The notes under the pieces: generated by a model
The model's input: only the letters and a program-made list of their open reading frames with translations
What the model was told of the DNA's origin: nothing
The model's database searches: none
Shown here: positions 1 to 50,828 of the stretch, piece by piece
Layout: every line of letters begins with the position of its first letter
Numbering within the stretch: the stretch's first letter is position 1
Assembly: GCF_028583425.1 (NCBI RefSeq)
Contig: NC_072795.1
Span: forward strand, 69,020,001-69,084,000
Origin: Eublepharis macularius
Lineage: Eukaryota; Chordata; Lepidosauria; Squamata; Eublepharidae
Length of the DNA stretch: 64,000 nucleotides
Direction of reading: 5' to 3'
Translations under genes and position numbers: made by a program

Positions 1-1219
1 TTTAAAGATAAATACTCCAGCTGCCCATGCAGCTGCCCAGCTGCCCATGCCGAATATTGGACGATGAGAAGATATTCATCAGAAGCCAAGCTGTTGTATT
101 CTGTATCATCTGTAACTTCTGAGTTACCTTCAGGGGACGTCCCACATAAAGCATGCTGCTGTAGTTAATTTTAGAGGCTTAGCAAGATTTTTAGAGGATT
201 AGAGTAGCAAGATCCTTTATGTCTAAAAGGAATACATAACAATTGCAGGTGACTAAAGGTGCTTCTAGCCACAACAGCTACTTGCTTGTCAGGAAGCTCT
301 CACAGGCTCTAAATCTGCCCTAGTGGGGCAGATTTTCATTCCCTCAAGAGAATTGTGATTATCCATAGAACCCTTCCATTTTGTCTGGATTCCAGCTTGT
401 TTAAACTTATCAAATAAGAAGAGTTTGTTTAATATGATGTCAAACTTATCTGCCATTCCCACAGATTGTGTTACAGAGTAATGTACTATAGTGGTGGACT
501 GATGGGGGAATGTAACAGAGAACTTCTGATGGTGTATGGTGAGGGGGATACAGTAGCATAGCTTGTGTCTGCTGTTAACATATAGTAAACCAGTTCTGTT
601 GGTAGTTGTGATTGCCTTGGGCTCCAGCCTGTCTCAGTTTGGGCTGAAAATTAAAGCAGTTATGAATAACAATAGCACCAGCTCATATTATCCCATCTTC
701 TGACTTCTGAGAAGAACTCTTGTGTCCCCTATTTTGTGCTAGGAGGGAAAACTGTAACAAGGAAAACTATAACAATTAGCAATGCTGGTTCCTCCTCAAC
801 TCATTCCTTTCTTCAATGGCCAGTGCTTGATGTATAATAATTTTTCAGATATAAAAATGAAGTATATTTTAGGGGAAATAATACAGCAACATCTCTAATA
901 CTAAATCTGTTACTAAGGCTGTTGTTGTTATGTTTAATTCCAGTTGGATTTTTGGCTATATGTTGCCATGTCCCTGTAAGCATTTGGGTTCTGAGAGTGA
1001 AAAACGTGAGCTACATAAACTTAAAGTCTTTGACTGTTTTCTGGTGGCCGAAAATTTGGAAACAAGCTTCAGAAGTCCTAACATTTGCAGTACTCTCATT
1101 TCCTTCCATGTGGCTGGTAGACTAAAAATTTCTTGGTTTGTAATAAAACAGTTTGTTGTAGCATCTGAATTCATATACAAGACCACCCAGTATTTTGTTG
1201 GAGTCAGACATCACAAATT
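1..1219. other. SLK intron 3, nothing recognised
   Basis: AT-rich intronic sequence. A small direct repeat of AGCTGCCCATGC lies at 19-50. Short open frames near 922-1307 have no recognisable content. I looked for SLK exon 3 (the segment before ELERPL) and did not find it, so it lies upstream of the window. Confidence 0.5.
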
Positions 1220-1460
1220 GCAGCTTGTTCATCATTCTGTGCAGTCTCACGTTGGGACTGCACATGCACAGGCCAGCTGCTTGGAAAAGTTTTGTCTGCT
1301 TCTTTAGAGCTCCATTAGGGCCTGCTTCTCTCCAAGCCTTTAGGAACCAGTTTCCTGCTTAAATGGTCATGTGCTTTTGAGAGAGGAACGGCCTCTTCCC
1401 TCAGTTCTCTCCTAGCCGCAGTGAGATGAACTTCTTTCGTGAGTTCCATTTCTTCTCTCT
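1220..1460 (+). repeat. DIRS left terminal inverted repeat
   Basis: Inverted match to about 8330-8590. Shared blocks include GTTCAT..TCTGTGCAG, ACTGCACATGCACAGGCCAG, the TCTGCTTCTTTAGAGCTCCA block, and CCTTCCCTCAGTTCTC-like sequence. Outer border is approximate. Confidence 0.8.
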
Positions 1461-3384
1461 GTTTCTCACTCTTAATAGATCTTCAGACTGTCCTTCTGGT
1501 TGAGCTAGGCTTGTTCTCAGTTTTTTCTGTTGGTTTTTGGTTTCATCTTATCTATTCTTCGATCATCTGACCTCAGCCCAGATTTTCAAGTACTTCCTCT
1601 GTCCCTCAGCTTTTAGAATGTGAGATCTACCCCTTTAAGGAGAAGCCCTTGTTCAAAAAATGCTCGTCCTGTGAGGCACAAATGGCCATGAATTGTGTCT
1701 TTTCTGCCAGCAATTCACCCCTAAGTCCAGGAATGAGAAGGTCCTAAAACTTAAGGCCTCTTTTGAGAGAAGATATTGTAGAGCTCTGAAACTCTAGCTG
1801 CAAAGTCACTAGCCATGAAAAAGCATTCTTTTCAGGCCAGATCAGTAACATAATCCAGATCGATGTCAAGATCAGATCCAAACATGAAGCTTCACTCACC
1901 AAGACTTCCATTGGATCTGAGGCTTGTGTTGAAACCACTAGCTAAGAGGTGTTTGAGTGGACAAGGGCTACTCAAAGAAGACACTGGCTCGAAGCCGATC
2001 CCCTACAACTGCACTTGAAGGGGATGATGTTCTTCTAGTGAATTTGGAAACCCTATCCCCACATCTTCACTCGCCTGATCACTCCCATTTGCATGAGGAG
2101 CTGGATCTGACTGTTTCCAACTCGCCTCTCAGATCTGAAAGAAGAGCAAAACATAGTTGGATTTGAACCCAAAAGGCCACAACAGAAAGCCAAGCAGCCC
2201 TCCTATTTTAACCCAAGATCAGTCTCAGATCTGAGAGCAACTCCACAACATTGCTTTGATCCATGGTTCCCTCTACCTGGCGAGATGCACTCAAGCCCTC
2301 ACTACGGACCAGAGCATCAGGGCCCATACAAACACCATTGCGAGCAACCATTAACTATTAATAGCCCATTGTTAATAATTAAAGAAGGCAGTCTTTTTCC
2401 TAGACTGTTAATTCTCGTATCCTTTGTTCTCCTTATCCCCCATCTCCAGGAAAATCAAACACTTCTACAAAATAAAGCAGGGCAAATGGTCTTCCCTGTA
2501 TGTGCACCCACCACTGTATTCACTAGTGATGGAAGAAATCCAGGGGAGACATCAACCTGGGTTGCATTCCACTCCCACAGACAGAGAAGGGAGAAAACTC
2601 AACTCCGTGCGCAGGAGACAGTATTCTGTCTCAGCCCTCAATGGTAAAATAGGAAACTATTAAACCATAATGGGCATCTATCAACTTTACTTATGGGAAA
2701 AGTTAACATCATACACTGATGGCCTACCAGAAGACAAAAAGACCCTTGTTAACCTCCTGCAATCAGAGGCTATTTGCCTCTCTAAGCAGCAGATGAACAC
2801 AGGGAGGCATGCTCTGGAGACTTCTGCTAGAGGAATCGCAGGAATCATTTTGATTCGCCATCACTCCTGGCTGAGATCCACAGCACTATGCTGGGACATG
2901 AGGGTGAAAGTGGAAGAGTTGCCTTTTGAGGGGTCCTCTTCTTGATCAAGACCAGTGACATCCTCTCACAGAAAAAGAAGAGTAAGCAAACTACGAGGTC
3001 CTTGGGAGTCACCATATCAGAGCAGCAGAACTTCAAGCCTTGCTATTTCCAACACCACCACGACTAGACCAGTAGATCAGTCTCAGGGCCAGGCTTCACA
3101 CCAGTGCTTTTTAGTGCACCATCACCACAATGAAGAAGGAGAGTACACACAAGGCCCAAGTCTTCACCCAGCCCAGCAGTATAAATATCATCAGGGTCAA
3201 ACTACGCAATTCTGGCTGGACGTAGGCTCTAACCGAACCACTCATTCCTACCTGGACAAACTATCAATTTTTGTACTTAACTGGATAAATATAACATCTG
3301 ACACTTGTGTCTTATCCATAATTGTTACCAGAACTGCTTTTTATAATGGGGAAATTAGCTTTAGCAGTCTGGAACTAAAATTAG

Positions 3385-4740
3385 CGCGGATCTAACCAAT
3401 GTTTACGGAGGTCCCGATTCCAGACACTCTAGTGACAGAGGCAGACTACAAATAGATTCAATAAACATGTGTATTTACTAACAGTGTGGCGTAAGCCTGA
3501 GCTTGCACATACATACAAGAAAGCATACAAGGACTAGGAAATGCAGAGTAAGAAATACAGAGACGGTCGCATGAGCAGGTACCCACGATGATAAGGGAAA
3601 TACTCACAATCCTGAAGCGGAGCAGAGACACAACAGCGAGGTGGTCCAATGCCAGCAATGGATCCACAGAGGGACAGCAAGGGGGTCTGGATAGGAATGG
3701 CGTACGCACCATGTGGTCTGAGAGACCAGCTTAAATACCCCAAAACGTACCCTGGGGCTGGTGCTGTACTTGGTGGTTCTCACGGATTAAAACAAAGGTT
3801 TTAATGGGTTACTGAATGGCTTAGATGGGCCACTTTAGGAATCTGATTGTGTTAAGTGACACCTCAGGAAGAGGGGACAAGGGAGGGAGGGGGAAATCCA
3901 AGTGGGCTGAATGGATGTTCCAGCGGACAGGGCTTGCCCTGATGTCATCAGCTCTGGAATGCGGAGGTTTCTTTGAGATGCATTCTCTAAGTGCTTGGGA
4001 TGGTCGGCACTTAGCTTCTTCTCCGGGTCGGCTCCTAAGATATGCAGAGCGGGGTGAGGTTCTCTTGCTGCGGACGTGGTGTGTCCGCTTCGCCGAAATG
4101 GCTTCTCAAAGCAGGCTTCTTCTCTCGGTCTTCTAGCTGCCTAAGAACATGGTCACCGGCTGGGCATGGCGGAGGCTGGTTCGCAGGTTGCCCGGCAGCG
4201 GGGGCAAGCTCGGGGACCGGCCCGCGGGAGGCTCCAGGCGGGAACTGACCAGGGAGCGCCTAGCCAGGCTTGCTGGAGGTTTCCCCAGCAGGCACCCGGC
4301 TGCTAGCAGCGGCTTGGGCCCAGATGAGGCAGGTTTCCATGGAGGCAGGGGAGCAGCGCGTAAAACATAGTCCATAGCAGAGAACAGGCGCGGTCCGTGG
4401 CAGATGGTGATGCAGGCACGGGGCACACTTGTAATAAAGTCCAAACACACACTGGGAAGTCCAGATATAAGTCTGGGCAGGGCTGCCCAGGAATAGAGTC
4501 CTTTGTGCAGTTATCCAGACATGGTGACAGGAAACTAACACAGTCTATTGCAGCAGCAAGGTATTTAACAAGCAGGCAGGAAACTGACACATGTATCAGA
4601 GCACACACGTGCAGGGCAATCTTGGTGTAACAGTAAAGCAGCAACGCAGGAAACTTGTAACACAGTCCATGGCAGGCCTTAAAGCAGGAGAGGGGGCCTA
4701 CTTGGCAACATAATACAATATGGTTATAAACTCAAGTTTA
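3385..4740. repeat. Unclassified block inserted between DIRS gag and RT regions
   Basis: This stretch separates the gag-like and RT parts of the DIRS element and has different composition, with GC-rich portions at 4040-4330. It contains an AATAAA near 3460 and several degenerate phrases of the type AACACAGTCYAT and AGCAGCAAGG between 4360 and 4680. No coding capacity recognised. It may be an LTR or a composite of unknown repeats. Borders are approximate. Confidence 0.4.
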
Positions 4741-4775
4741 AAGAGTTACCCTTTAGCCAATTACCCGAACAAGCA

Positions 4776-5234
4776 GTGAATAGTACACTGCTTCAGGTAG
4801 TGGATGAGATTCACTCACTTCTTCAAAAGGGAGCTGTCCAGAGAGTTCCTGAAGGGGATTCTCAATATGGGTTTTTTTCTAGGTTTTTCCTAGTACCCGA
4901 GAAGGACAGGGGTCTGAGACTCATTTTAGATTTACATAATCTTAACTTGTTACTTTGGGTGAAAAATTTTTGTATGATAACCCTGGCAAATGTACTATCC
5001 TTGCTTGAGCCTGATAGCTGGGTGGTGGTCCTTGATCTTAAGGATCTTCACACTGCTATACACAAGGACTATAGAAAATATCTCTGTTTCAAGTACAATG
5101 GTGTCTCATACCAGTGTACCGTTCTGCCATTTGGTATTTCAACGGCACCCAGAGTGTTCACTAAGTGTATGGCATCTGTGATAGTGTATCTAAGATCATT
5201 AGGATGTACTGCTTTCCCTCACTTAGATGATTGA
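4776..5234 (+). pseudogene. DIRS reverse transcriptase fragment
   Basis: A 152-residue open frame with DIRS RT motifs: FSRFFLVPEKD, LRLILDLHNLN, VVLDLKD (catalytic Asp), VLPFGISTAPRVFTKCMA and the active-site box LDD, here HLDD rather than YLDD and followed at once by a stop. It is truncated at both ends. Upstream and downstream frames continue weakly in other frames. A transposon relic, not a host gene. Confidence 0.85.
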
Positions 5235-5785
5235 CTTATTTAAGCTCCCTCAAGGACCTAGTTATCCACTCAGATTGTCCTAGTAACTAAAACCTAGTCA
5301 TAAATGTGGAAAAATCCAGATTAACTCCCATCTCAGTCAATGATTTATGTGAGGGAAGTTTTGGACACTATCAGAGGCATAGCCATCCTCCCAATGGAGA
5401 GGGTTCATAAGATAAAGAATCTAGCCAGGGCCTTCAGGAGGCAATGCTTCCAATTAGTGCTTAGTATCTAGAAGCTATTGGGCCTCATGGACACTTCAGA
5501 ACTGATTTGTAACGAAGTTTAAAATGGCTCCATGCTCCCAAAAATGTAAATTATCAGTTCCACAGGTGGACTTGGTTGGAGTCCAATGCCAATCTCTTGA
5601 AGAGCATGCCGTTTGGAGCCAGGTCACATGACATCAGTCTGACTACAGAGGTCTCTTTGGACAGTAGGAGAGTGTACTATGGGGAGGCGGCCAGACAGGG
5701 TATTTGGTCAGAATATGGGCTGCATTTATGCAACCTGTATTCCTACAGTGGAGCTGTTATGCTTCCTCTCACCCCCTGTAGGCGT

Positions 5786-6650
5786 CAATAGGTCCTCCCC
5801 TGGCAGGGGCGTGGTGAGCAGGTCCATCTTCCCTTCCTTCTTGGCCTACTGCCAGATGCTGGCTCCAGCTGGTGCAGCCCTTCTCTCTGGGGCGCAACCC
5901 GGCAGGGCTCCCCGGTTGGCCTCAGAAAGGGTGGCCTGCCCTTGAGTTGCGGCACTCTTGGGTCTCGGCTCACCATGGGCAGGCCCTGCCCCAGTAAAGA
6001 GGCCGGGCTCCAATCTCTCTCCTCCCCGGCCCAGGTCTGGAGCCCTCCTAATATATCCTCCCCTGTTACCAGCCCCTCCCAGCCTCCCACATGCCCTCCC
6101 CCAAGATGCTCCCCATCACCATAGCTAGCTGGGGCTATACCCTTGTGCCCCACCCCAGCCGACTGCCCCCATTGGCCTCCCTGTCTATCCTTCTGTTCCT
6201 TCTCCCTCTTTCGCTCTCTTCCTCCATGAGCTGCAACTGCCCCTTCCAATCATGGGCTTGCAGAGCCCTAGGCAGCTCCGCCCTGCCAGAGAGGAATAGT
6301 TGTCGGCGCGCCTGTGTCTGGCCACTTCCCAGCTGGAGAGGGTGCAAGCGGCCAGCCTGTGCCTGCGCTGACGTCAGGTGGTCCTTTGGCCGGCTTCTTT
6401 CGCCAGCGCTTTTCTTTGACCTTGCCCCGGCCCCGCCCAGCGGTCCAGGCCAGCCGCACCCTTGCTCCGGTGAGTCGGCCTGCTCCCGGGGCTGCTTTCC
6501 CTCTCTCGGCGGCCCCGCAGCCAGCCCGGCCGTGGCAGCATCTGAGGTGGCTCATGGGGCCTTCTCCGTGGCGTTGCTCCCCTCCGCCTCGCCTTTCCTG
6601 GCTCCGGTGTCTTCTCGGTGAGTGCGAGCCTCCTCAGCCCCGGTGTCAGC
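5786..6650 (+). promoter_or_regulatory. CpG-rich promoter-like block inside DIRS element
   Basis: A GC-rich block interrupts the DIRS RNase H region. By eye about 30 CpGs fall within 6280-6640. It has a CCAAT box (about 6247), a perfect CRE palindrome TGACGTCA (6369-6376), a GC box (CCCCGCCC, about 6428) and two consensus splice donors in similar context, GGTGAGT near 6470 and near 6617. It looks like a promoter with a first exon, most likely from another retroelement (5' UTR or LTR). No product recognised; its open frames are composition artefacts. Confidence 0.45.
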
Positions 6651-7439
6651 AGGGGAGGGAGCTTTGGAGTCCAGGGTGGGGGAAGCCGCCCCTGGACAAG
6701 AGCATTCCAGAGGTGGATCTATTTGCAGAAGCAGGCAACTCGAAGGTCCAGGTGTTCTGGTCGATGGCAGGGAGCAACCCTCTGTCTATAGAGGGGGTGC
6801 CTTCCAGTTTACTTGGGCAGGCCGACTGTTCTGCGTCTTTCCCCCTACTCCGGAATTGGCAGGAGTAATCAATCACTCAGATCGAAAGGGACAATGCAGA
6901 TTGTATTTTGATAGCCCCCTTCTCACCAGGACAAATCTGGTTTCCCAAACTTCTCAAGCTGTCCAGACAAACATATATCTTCCTCAGGACTTGGGCCTTC
7001 TTCACAGGAAGAAGAGTTCTACATCACAGTGCAATAAGACTACACCTCACAGCGTGGAGGATCCATCCACACTGTTAAGATCTGACCAGATGAAACACGT
7101 ACTCTTGAATACTATTAGGAGACTGTCAACCCAGAAATCTTACAGGTTAAAGTGGACACGCTTGGACAAGCAGGCTATGAGGAAGGGTTGCAATGCAATG
7201 TGCATTATTGCCTCTGCAAGTACTTCTGCAAGCTGCAAAACGAGAGGCTGAGGGCCTCATCCATGAAGCTGCCTTTGCCTCCCATGACTTGTGTGGTGAT
7301 AGAATGCTGATTTCCCTTGAACCATCTAGGCAATTCCTAAAGGGAATGTACAACCTACAGCCCCAATCATCCCAGTTGCTCCTCAATGGTCATTGTCGTT
7401 GTTGCTCTTCCCTCTCATATTAACACCATTTGAACCTTT

Positions 7440-8040
7440 AGCCACTTGCTCATTACAGGCACTATCATATAAGGCAGCCTTCTTGGTGGCCGTCGCATAA
7501 GCCAGGAGAGTCAGCAAACTAGCAGCACTGAGAGCAGATCTCCCCTACATTAGATTCCATGACAAGAAGGTAGTATTCAGGCTTAACCTGGAATTCCTGC
7601 CCAAGATAGTGTCACAGTTTCATTTGTCATAGAATATCACCTTGCCAGTGTTTTTACCTAAATCACAATCAAAGGGGGGGAAAGCAAAAAGAACATTATC
7701 CTTTTATTTACATAGAACGAGCTTGTTTTGAACAGATCCACATCTATTTATCTGTTTTGGGCATCCAAACAAGGGCAGAAATGCGTCAGCTCAAACCATA
7801 TCCAGATGAATTGTGGCAACCATCCAATTGCCTACGAGCAAGCCGGAGTCGACTGCCCGCTACAGTTGAAGGCACATTCAACAAGATCCAAGGCTTCCTC
7901 ACCCGCTTTTCTGCAGGATGTACCTCTGCAAGACATTTGTAAAGCAGTGACATGATCTTCTACTGACACTTTTGTAAAACGCTATGCAGTGGACACTAAC
8001 TCTAGACACGAAACCAATGCCAGGAAAGCAATACTGCATT
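7440..8040 (+). pseudogene. DIRS tyrosine recombinase remnant
   Basis: Reading through stops gives AAFLVAVA..ARRVSKLAAL, then YEQAGVDCPLQLKAHSTRSK, then DICKAVT.SSTDTFVKRYAV. These fit the Arg, H-x-x-R (HSTR, codons 7875-7886) and Tyr positions of the DIRS tyrosine recombinase. At least two in-frame stops and a Trp-to-stop change show it is dead. Confidence 0.8.
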
Positions 8041-8263
8041 CTCTGTTTACCTTTTAAAAAAAGGAAAATAATATGAGTGCCAAGGAAAGCATAACAGACC
8101 TGAAAATCTGCAGCATTCCATACATATAGTTATGGTCAGTTCTCTTTTATCATGTTGTTTGTTTAGTAGAAGATTGCTAATAAAGCAATATTCCTTTGAG
8201 AGATTCACCCTACCTCCATTGTGTGTAGTTTGGTAATCTCCCAATGTGAGAATGATGATGGAA

Positions 8264-8600
8264 ACAGGGTTGCACTTACCTGTAACCGTTGTCCATCAAG
8301 TTCTTCTGTGCAGGCACACATTCCCTCCCTCCTGCCCCACTGTGAACTCTCTGGCATGAAGTGTGAGCTCACAGTGGCTCAGGAGAACTGAAGGAAGGGG
8401 CTGCTCTTCTCCCAAATCTTGCGACCAGTTAGATGGGAAATAAGTTGCTACAGGCTTGAAGAGAGGCAGTCCTTAATGGAGCTCTAAAGAAGCAGACCAA
8501 CCTTTTCCAAGTGGCTGGCCTGCACATGCGTAGTACTAATGTATGCCTGCACAGAAGAACTCAATGAACAATGGTTACAGGTAAGTACAACCCTGTTTTC
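8264..8600 (+). repeat. DIRS right terminal region (inverted repeat plus internal complementary region)
   Basis: 8330-8590 is the inverted partner of 1220-1460. In addition 8264-8310 is inverted relative to 8545-8600: both contain ACAGGGTTG, ACTTACCTGTAACC and GAGTTCTTCTGTGCAGGC-like sequence. An internal region complementary to the outer ends is the hallmark of DIRS elements. Confidence 0.75.
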
Positions 8601-8893
8601 TGTGATTTATTTAGTTGCTGTAATGCAGAAATAGATTCTTTCATCTCTAGTTTCAAATACTTTCTAACGCAATTTTATTTTGTAGATGTGAATGTCAAAG
8701 TAAAATCTTGTTTAATGTATTTAGTAGTCAGATAATCAAATAGCATAGATTCAGAGTTATTTGGTATAATAAAAAGAAGCATCATTTGAACTTTATTGTA
8801 TGCATTAAGATCTATGTATTTAGCCTTTATTTGTTTGCTGTTTAAAAGTACTAGTCACACTGTTGGAAAAGAGAGTTTTTGTATCTGACTTAG

Positions 8894-47932
<39,039 letters not shown>

Positions 47933-49890
47933 ATCTGGGAACCTCTGCAGGGGTTGGCTTTTTTCCTTCGTGTTTTCAGTTTTCCTTTTTCACCTCCTGC
48001 AGTAGTAAAATCTGCATCCCAAGGACCTCTGTGGAAGTTCACCCATTTTTAGCAGAGACACTTGATGTCGCTTTTTCCTGCTTGTTTTTATGCTGGGAGA
48101 CTATCTAAAATAGAAGCACAGATCTTGGTCTTGAATTCTGATATGAGATCTTTCATGAGGTTTAAGAATGGATAACCTTTTGAAAACTGATCTAAAAATG
48201 TAATGTTCAACTATTTTGGTGTTGAAAAATCAGTTTAAATTATTAGTGATAATCTGTAATAGCCCAACAACAAAAAAGTATAAAGGATTCTTAAGCAAAC
48301 ATGCTGCTGTTAATTTTAACCAAATCTTCATTATAGCCATTACTTTGTGCTTGAATGGGTTGTCTCATTATATTCAGTGCCTGAAACCCTCAAACATGTT
48401 GGGTATTTTTGTTTTGCAAAGCAACCTATTTTAATGTTAATATAACTGTAACAGAAAATCTTGCTTCCACTTCTGTCAGATCCTCACCCAATAATATTTT
48501 GCACAGAAGTATGTAAAAGCTGCTTCTGTCGATATTAAAAAGCACAGTTTGTCTTTCCCCATTTCAGGCTACTGGTAGTCTACAAACTTAAATGAAACTG
48601 CAGAATTGATTTCTCAAAATAAAGTGTGCATAATTTGCCCATTCCTGACTCTACATTATAGAATGTGGACTGGCATAGTTAGCAGATTCTCTCCTAGCTG
48701 AAATCTTGAAGTTTGACACTCCAGAGCAGAAAATTACAACACCTGTCCCTTTTCTTAAACAAATCAGTGCTGATATCTCTGGTAGCAAGAAGTAGGTTTA
48801 TTTTGAAACATTCGTTGGTGTTTAGAGGGTTTTAAGTTAAGCATGGGCTTGTGGCTTAATCTGGTTCATTGTTTTACTTTGATGTTACTAAAATGTTACA
48901 ATTTTATTTCTAAAATTCATTGTTGTACTGTAACTTATTTGTTGGGATGGGATAGAAATATTTATCACACTGTTGACAGCGGAAATGCCTGCATTCAACA
49001 AAAACTGAAGCCTTTGAGGCATCTGATTTGAGTCATACCAAAAACAGTATTTGTAAACGATGGTTTTGGTATGCCAAAGTTAAATGTGTAATATAAATGT
49101 TGGTTGCTTCTTATCTTTTGAGGCCTAATCCTTTAGTAGATATCTTTTGATTATGATCTATAAGTTTTCACATTTTGCTATCTCTATTAAATGCAAAAAT
49201 AGTTGTTTTCTTACAAATTTTATATTATGTCAGCAACATTCCTGCATCAGAAGGAAATGGATTGTAAAATTAAGTAACAGTTTTATCAGGTTTAGCCAAG
49301 GGCAGGATTACAGAATTCAGTTACTGAACTTGATATTGTCAGGTCAAATTGTTTCATAGTAATAGTACAGTAAGAATAGTTTTTTAAAGATGCATGTTTT
49401 AAGTTGCATTTTGTTCTTTCTAAACTATGGTTTACTTTAACAAATACTTAGCTAACCTTAATAGCTTGCATTTTATTTTATCAATTTGTACTGTGTACCA
49501 GGTTGTAAATTCACAATGCTCATCACTAGAATGTTGCATTTTGCTGTATACAATGTTCTGAAATTGGTTTATCTTGAATTGCTTAGGAAGAAAAAGTATT
49601 CAAAAGCCTTTACTTTTTTAAAGCTCACCTTTACAAAATAACTAGTATTGATTATAACATTAAATACTGTATATCTGTCTAATCAACAGATAATCTATTT
49701 ACAAATCTCAAATTCATTGACTGGGGGGATTTTATATGTAGTTTTTTTCTCTTGTTAATTTTGAGCTCTTTCAAAATGATATCTGTTTTGCAGGTTTTAC
49801 ATCCTCATTGCTACCTTTCTATGGGAATTCACATTACCACACTTAACATGTGCCTTGTCTCCCAATAAAAGAAATGCCAGAACAGAAAAC
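47933..49890 (+). other. SLK: SLK 3' untranslated region (3' limit inferred)
   Basis: AT-rich, repeat-poor sequence directly after the SLK stop. Canonical AATAAA signals occur at 48618-48623 (0.7-kb UTR) and 49864-49869 (1.9-kb UTR). I place the end after the second signal because the sequence stays free of interspersed repeats until 50399, but either may be used; transcript evidence would decide. Confidence 0.6.
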
Positions 49891-50398
49891 ATTCCCCCCG
49901 CCCCCCAGCATGGATAGTTATCTATTAGTGTTCCCTTCAGACAAAGGTGTCTTATACTACGTACAAACCATTTCTTTCTAAGCATGTTTCATACTTTGCA
50001 AAAATTTTCTGGAGTACCCTAACGGACTATATTTCATGACATACAAAAATAGAATAAGAATAGAATAAGATGGCTATCAGATGATGAACTGATATCATCC
50101 CTCCTTATTCAAGTTTAGTGCTTCATGCGGCAAACTCTGCAGGATTAGCCATATGTTTGCAGTTTGGTAGCTGCTGCTCCTCAGCCTGAATTCACCCACA
50201 AAGCTCCAGTGTGATCTTACTCTCTGGATAGGCTTGTATAGCTTTTGCAGTTGAACCTTTGAGCATGTAGATGTGATGTGTTGCATCACATAAATGACAT
50301 ATTCGTATAGGAGGAAAAAGATAATAAATACTTCTCCCTCCAGAAAATACCTTTATTCATATAGATAATTTAACAAAGCATGACACTGACTCTGTTCA

Positions 50399-50828
50399 AA
50401 ATCAAAAAGAGTCCAGTAGCACCTTTAAGACTAACCAATTTTATTGTAGCATAAGCTTTCGAGAATCAAGTTCTCTTCGTCAGATGCATGGTACAGAAAC
50501 TGGTCAAATATAGAAGGGGGGGAGGGGAGGGGAGGGGAGAGAAGATGCAATTAGGGGGGGAGAGGGAGGATGCAACCAAAACATTCCTTTGCTAGTAAAT
50601 GTAAACATCCTCTTCCCCCCTAATTGCATCTTCTCTCTCCTCCCCTCCTCCCCTCTCCTCTTCTATATTTGACCAGTTTCTGTACCATGCATCTGATGAA
50701 GAGAACTTGATTCTCGAAAGCTTATGCTACAATAAAATTGGTTAGTCTTAAAGGTGCTACTGGACTCTTTTTGATTTTGCTACCACAGACTAACACGGCT
50801 AACTCCTCTGCATCTGAACTGATCTGAA
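50399..50828. mobile_element. Penelope-type foldback with G-rich core
   Basis: Left arm (minus) 50399-50545 and right arm (plus) 50615-50770 are near-perfect inverted copies (for example TAAGCTTTCGAGAATCAAGT against ACTTGATTCTCGAAAGCTTA). The right arm continues with GCTACCACAGACTAACACGG..CTGCATCTG, about 38 nt absent from the left arm. A 7-bp CTGTTCA occurs at both edges (50392 and 50829) as a possible target duplication. The centre has a polyG tract (50516-50538) and its C-rich complement (50637-50660). The terminus is related to the Penelope end at 33704. Confidence 0.75.
50685..50745 (+). ncRNA. Hammerhead-ribozyme-like motif, right arm of foldback
   Basis: CTGATGA (50693-50699), stem II GAGAA/TTCTC with a 5-nt loop, GAAA (50716-50719), stem III GC/GC with loop TTAT (50720-50727), then TA as the UH dinucleotide (50728-50729). 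All core positions of a hammerhead are present. Stem I is weak. The left arm has the same core on the minus strand with CTGACGA. Confidence 0.5.

Larger units (their letters stand above)
1220..8595 (+). mobile_element. DIRS-like tyrosine-recombinase retrotransposon, degenerate, with inserts
   Basis: The order of parts is DIRS-type: left terminal repeat, gag-like region (about 1600-3380), reverse transcriptase (about 4741-5240), RNase H remnant (about 5580-5785 and 6690-6860), tyrosine recombinase (about 7080-8040), then a right end that contains sequence complementary to the left end. Terminal sequences at 1220-1460 and 8330-8590 are clear inverted repeats (for example around CTGCTTCTTTAGAGCTCCAT at 1298). 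The element is interrupted by two foreign blocks (about 3385-4740 and 5786-6650) and by several stops and frameshifts, so it is dead. It ends only about 315 bp before SLK exon 4. Confidence 0.85.

Noticed and set aside
6091..7251. Overlapping open frames in three frames
   Set aside because: Caused by GC-rich, stop-poor composition; no conserved motif apart from DIRS remnants after 6690.
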